Shown in pieces: positions 12,535-13,579 of a stretch of 13,579 nucleotides of DNA. Each line of letters starts with the position of its first letter. Position 1 is the stretch's first letter. The DNA is from JBBQSV01 sp038213615. GTDB lineage: Bacteria; Patescibacteriota; Saccharimonadia; Saccharimonadales; OMJO01. Position numbers and translations under genes: made by a program. The notes under the pieces are model-generated. The model searched no databases. It was not told where the DNA came from and saw nothing but the letters and a program-made list of their open reading frames with translations. The stretch is taken from contig JBBQSV010000021.1 in assembly GCA_038213615.1 (NCBI GenBank), forward strand, positions 1-13,579. Reading direction: 5' to 3'.

Positions 12535-13413
12535 ATGATGCGGCAATTTTGCAATCTAAAACTCATCGCACCGCTCTGTTTGCTGGCACTCGTGGCAATA
12601 TGCTTCATGCCCACCCGAGTTAGAGCTGGTAGCTTATCCATTGAGCCCCTGCGCCAAGAGCTAATCCTCCAGCCAGGGCAGAGCATTACTGGCCATTTGT
12701 TCGTACGCAACTCTGGCAAGTCTCAAATAACCGTGTCCTTGCACGCCGAAGACTTCGGCATAGTAAATGAACAATACGACTACAGCTTTTCTGCATCAGA
12801 ATCTCTGGGCAAGTGGGTAAACTTAGGGCAGAACGGCAGTTCTTTAGATCCCGGACAAGTCAAGAACTTTACATATACTGTGGGCGCACCAAACAACACC
12901 GAACCCGGCGCCAAATACATTGCCATATTTGCCCAAGTAAAAAACACTCCACGTGATGGCAGCATCGCTACTATAGAAAAAGCTGGTAGCCTACTGTACA
13001 TAACTGTACCCGGTGCAACCGTCAAGCAGGGCACCGTAACTGACTTTAATCTGCCTCACTTATCATTTAGCCGAGATGTAGATTGGAATCTGCGTATTCG
13101 CGCGCAAGGCAACGTGCATTTTCATAGCCTAGAATCTGTGTCTAGTGCGCTTACGCCAGGCAAATACGGCACAGAGCAGCAAGATGACCACCTGATACTA
13201 CCAAACACCGTCAGGTTAATCAGTGGCACCGCCGTTCTGGGCAGATGGCCAGGAATCTACCGAGTTAAATTTTTGGTGGGACTAGGCGACAGCCCAGCCT
13301 TTAAAAAGACTGCCTGGGTTATATACGCACCAATTATGCCAACCATCTTTATTATTGCGGCGTCAGGGTTACTAATCCGTAAACTCTTCAAAAGGATAAA
13401 AGCCCGCAGCTAA
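12535..13413 (+). CDS. Exported Ig-like (DUF916/WxL-like) membrane-anchored protein
   Basis: The 292-residue protein starts with a Sec signal peptide (basic start, hydrophobic 8-25, likely cut after RVRA at residue 31). The mature start SLSIEPLRQELILQPGQSITGHLFVRNSGKS is the classic first strand pair of DUF916-type and pilus-chaperone-like Ig domains ('P....l.pG......v.N'). A second domain follows (about 150-255, ITVPGATVKQG, LPHLSFSRDVDW, HFHSLESV). The chain ends in a membrane helix (about 262-282) and basic KLFKRIKARS. The topology is extracellular and membrane-tethered. In Gram-positives this group binds WxL proteins, peptidoglycan or host ligands. Here it may organise the surface fibres encoded just upstream (gap of three bases), but this is inference. 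Two ATG codons in a row are possible starts; the first is used. Its stop touches the stop of a convergent gene. Confidence 0.88.
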   Translation: MMRQFCNLKLIAPLCLLALVAICFMPTRVRAGSLSIEPLRQELILQPGQSITGHLFVRNSGKSQITVSLHAEDFGIVNEQYDYSFSASESLGKWVNLGQNGSSLDPGQVKNFTYTVGAPNNTEPGAKYIAIFAQVKNTPRDGSIATIEKAGSLLYITVPGATVKQGTVTDFNLPHLSFSRDVDWNLRIRAQGNVHFHSLESVSSALTPGKYGTEQQDDHLILPNTVRLISGTAVLGRWPGIYRVKFLVGLGDSPAFKKTAWVIYAPIMPTIFIIAASGLLIRKLFKRIKARS

Positions 13414-13579
13414 TTACTGCGTCTGCGGTACGGCCGTATAAACCACCACCGAGCTATAATTGCCGGCCGGTAGACTGTTGTCCACATTGACGCCATAATG
13501 AACCGTAGTGACATCGCCACTGGTATACGGGCCAGTACCCGTTCTAACCAAAACATCAGACAGGGTGGTGCCGGCGTAA
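13414..13579 (-). CDS. C-terminal end of a surface or pilus-like protein (partial)
   Basis: A minus-strand frame open from the window edge ends with TAA at 13416-13414 and gives 54 residues. VHYGVNVDNSLPAG (26-39 of the fragment) followed by NYSSVVVYTAVPQTQ is the usual last-strand pattern of Ig-like or fimbrial surface proteins ('G..V....pAG.Y...V.yT'). It has no anchor after this, so the native end is probably free outside the cell. The stop abuts the stop of the convergent gene without intergenic DNA, and no terminator is visible between them. The N-terminal part lies beyond the window. Confidence 0.8.
   Translation of the reverse strand, partial: YAGTTLSDVLVRTGTGPYTSGDVTTVHYGVNVDNSLPAGNYSSVVVYTAVPQTQ

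Noticed and set aside
12339..12719. 126-residue minus-strand open frame spanning two genes
   Set aside because: It crosses the boundary of two well-supported plus-strand genes and shows no domain.
1..13579. CRISPR array, tRNA, rRNA, insertion sequence or UGA recoding
   Set aside because: No regularly spaced direct repeats, cloverleaf, rRNA stretch or transposase was found. TGA ends the YdeI-like gene at the expected length, so UGA is not read as glycine.

Overview
The window looks like chromosome of a Patescibacteria/CPR bacterium, most likely a Candidatus Saccharibacteria (TM7) relative. The case rests on family resemblance recalled from memory, not on a search: a TatA-TatC pair without TatB, very small Tat-signal proteins, Ser/Thr-rich surface proteins with a signal peptide and a basic C-terminal anchor, and tail-fibre-like proteins of a type common in CPR genomes. 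TAA, TAG and TGA all end genes at sensible positions, so the standard bacterial code applies and UGA is not read as glycine. Many start codons lie only 6 to 10 bases after a -10 box, which points to leaderless mRNAs.

Layout. Positions 2-1093: the end of an unknown gene, a two-helix membrane protein of a family also seen in Actinobacteria, a strong terminator, and a convergent YdeI/OmpD-associated mini-protein. Positions 1206-2756: a Pif1-type helicase with an added C-terminal helix-turn-helix. Positions 2798-3509: a surface protein on the minus strand and overlapping divergent promoters. Positions 3539-5603: tatA, tatC (with a long cytoplasmic tail), two 65-67-residue proteins that are little more than Tat-type signal anchors, and between them a ribbon-helix-helix regulator. 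Positions 5674-12531: a same-strand run of phage-tail-fibre-like proteins, interrupted by a phage-type SAM methyltransferase and a GT-A glycosyltransferase. Positions 12535-13579: an Ig-like (DUF916/WxL-like) exported, membrane-anchored protein and the end of a convergent surface protein.

Proposed working picture (inference): 3539-12531 encodes a cell-surface apparatus. TatAC would insert the two mini anchors. The phage-derived fibre proteins (5674, 6631, 8905, 10861) would form or decorate an extracellular structure, and the methyltransferase and glycosyltransferase would modify that structure or its sugars. No terminase, portal, capsid, tail-tube, integrase or lysis gene is visible, so this is either a domesticated adhesion module or only the fibre end of a prophage cut by the window.

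The most unusual single feature is the 649-residue protein at 8905. A known phage-structural family appears split by an insert of about 250 residues that resembles, in outline, the lipoate/octanoate/biotin ligase fold. All homology statements come from reading the translated sequence and need profile or structure searches to confirm.
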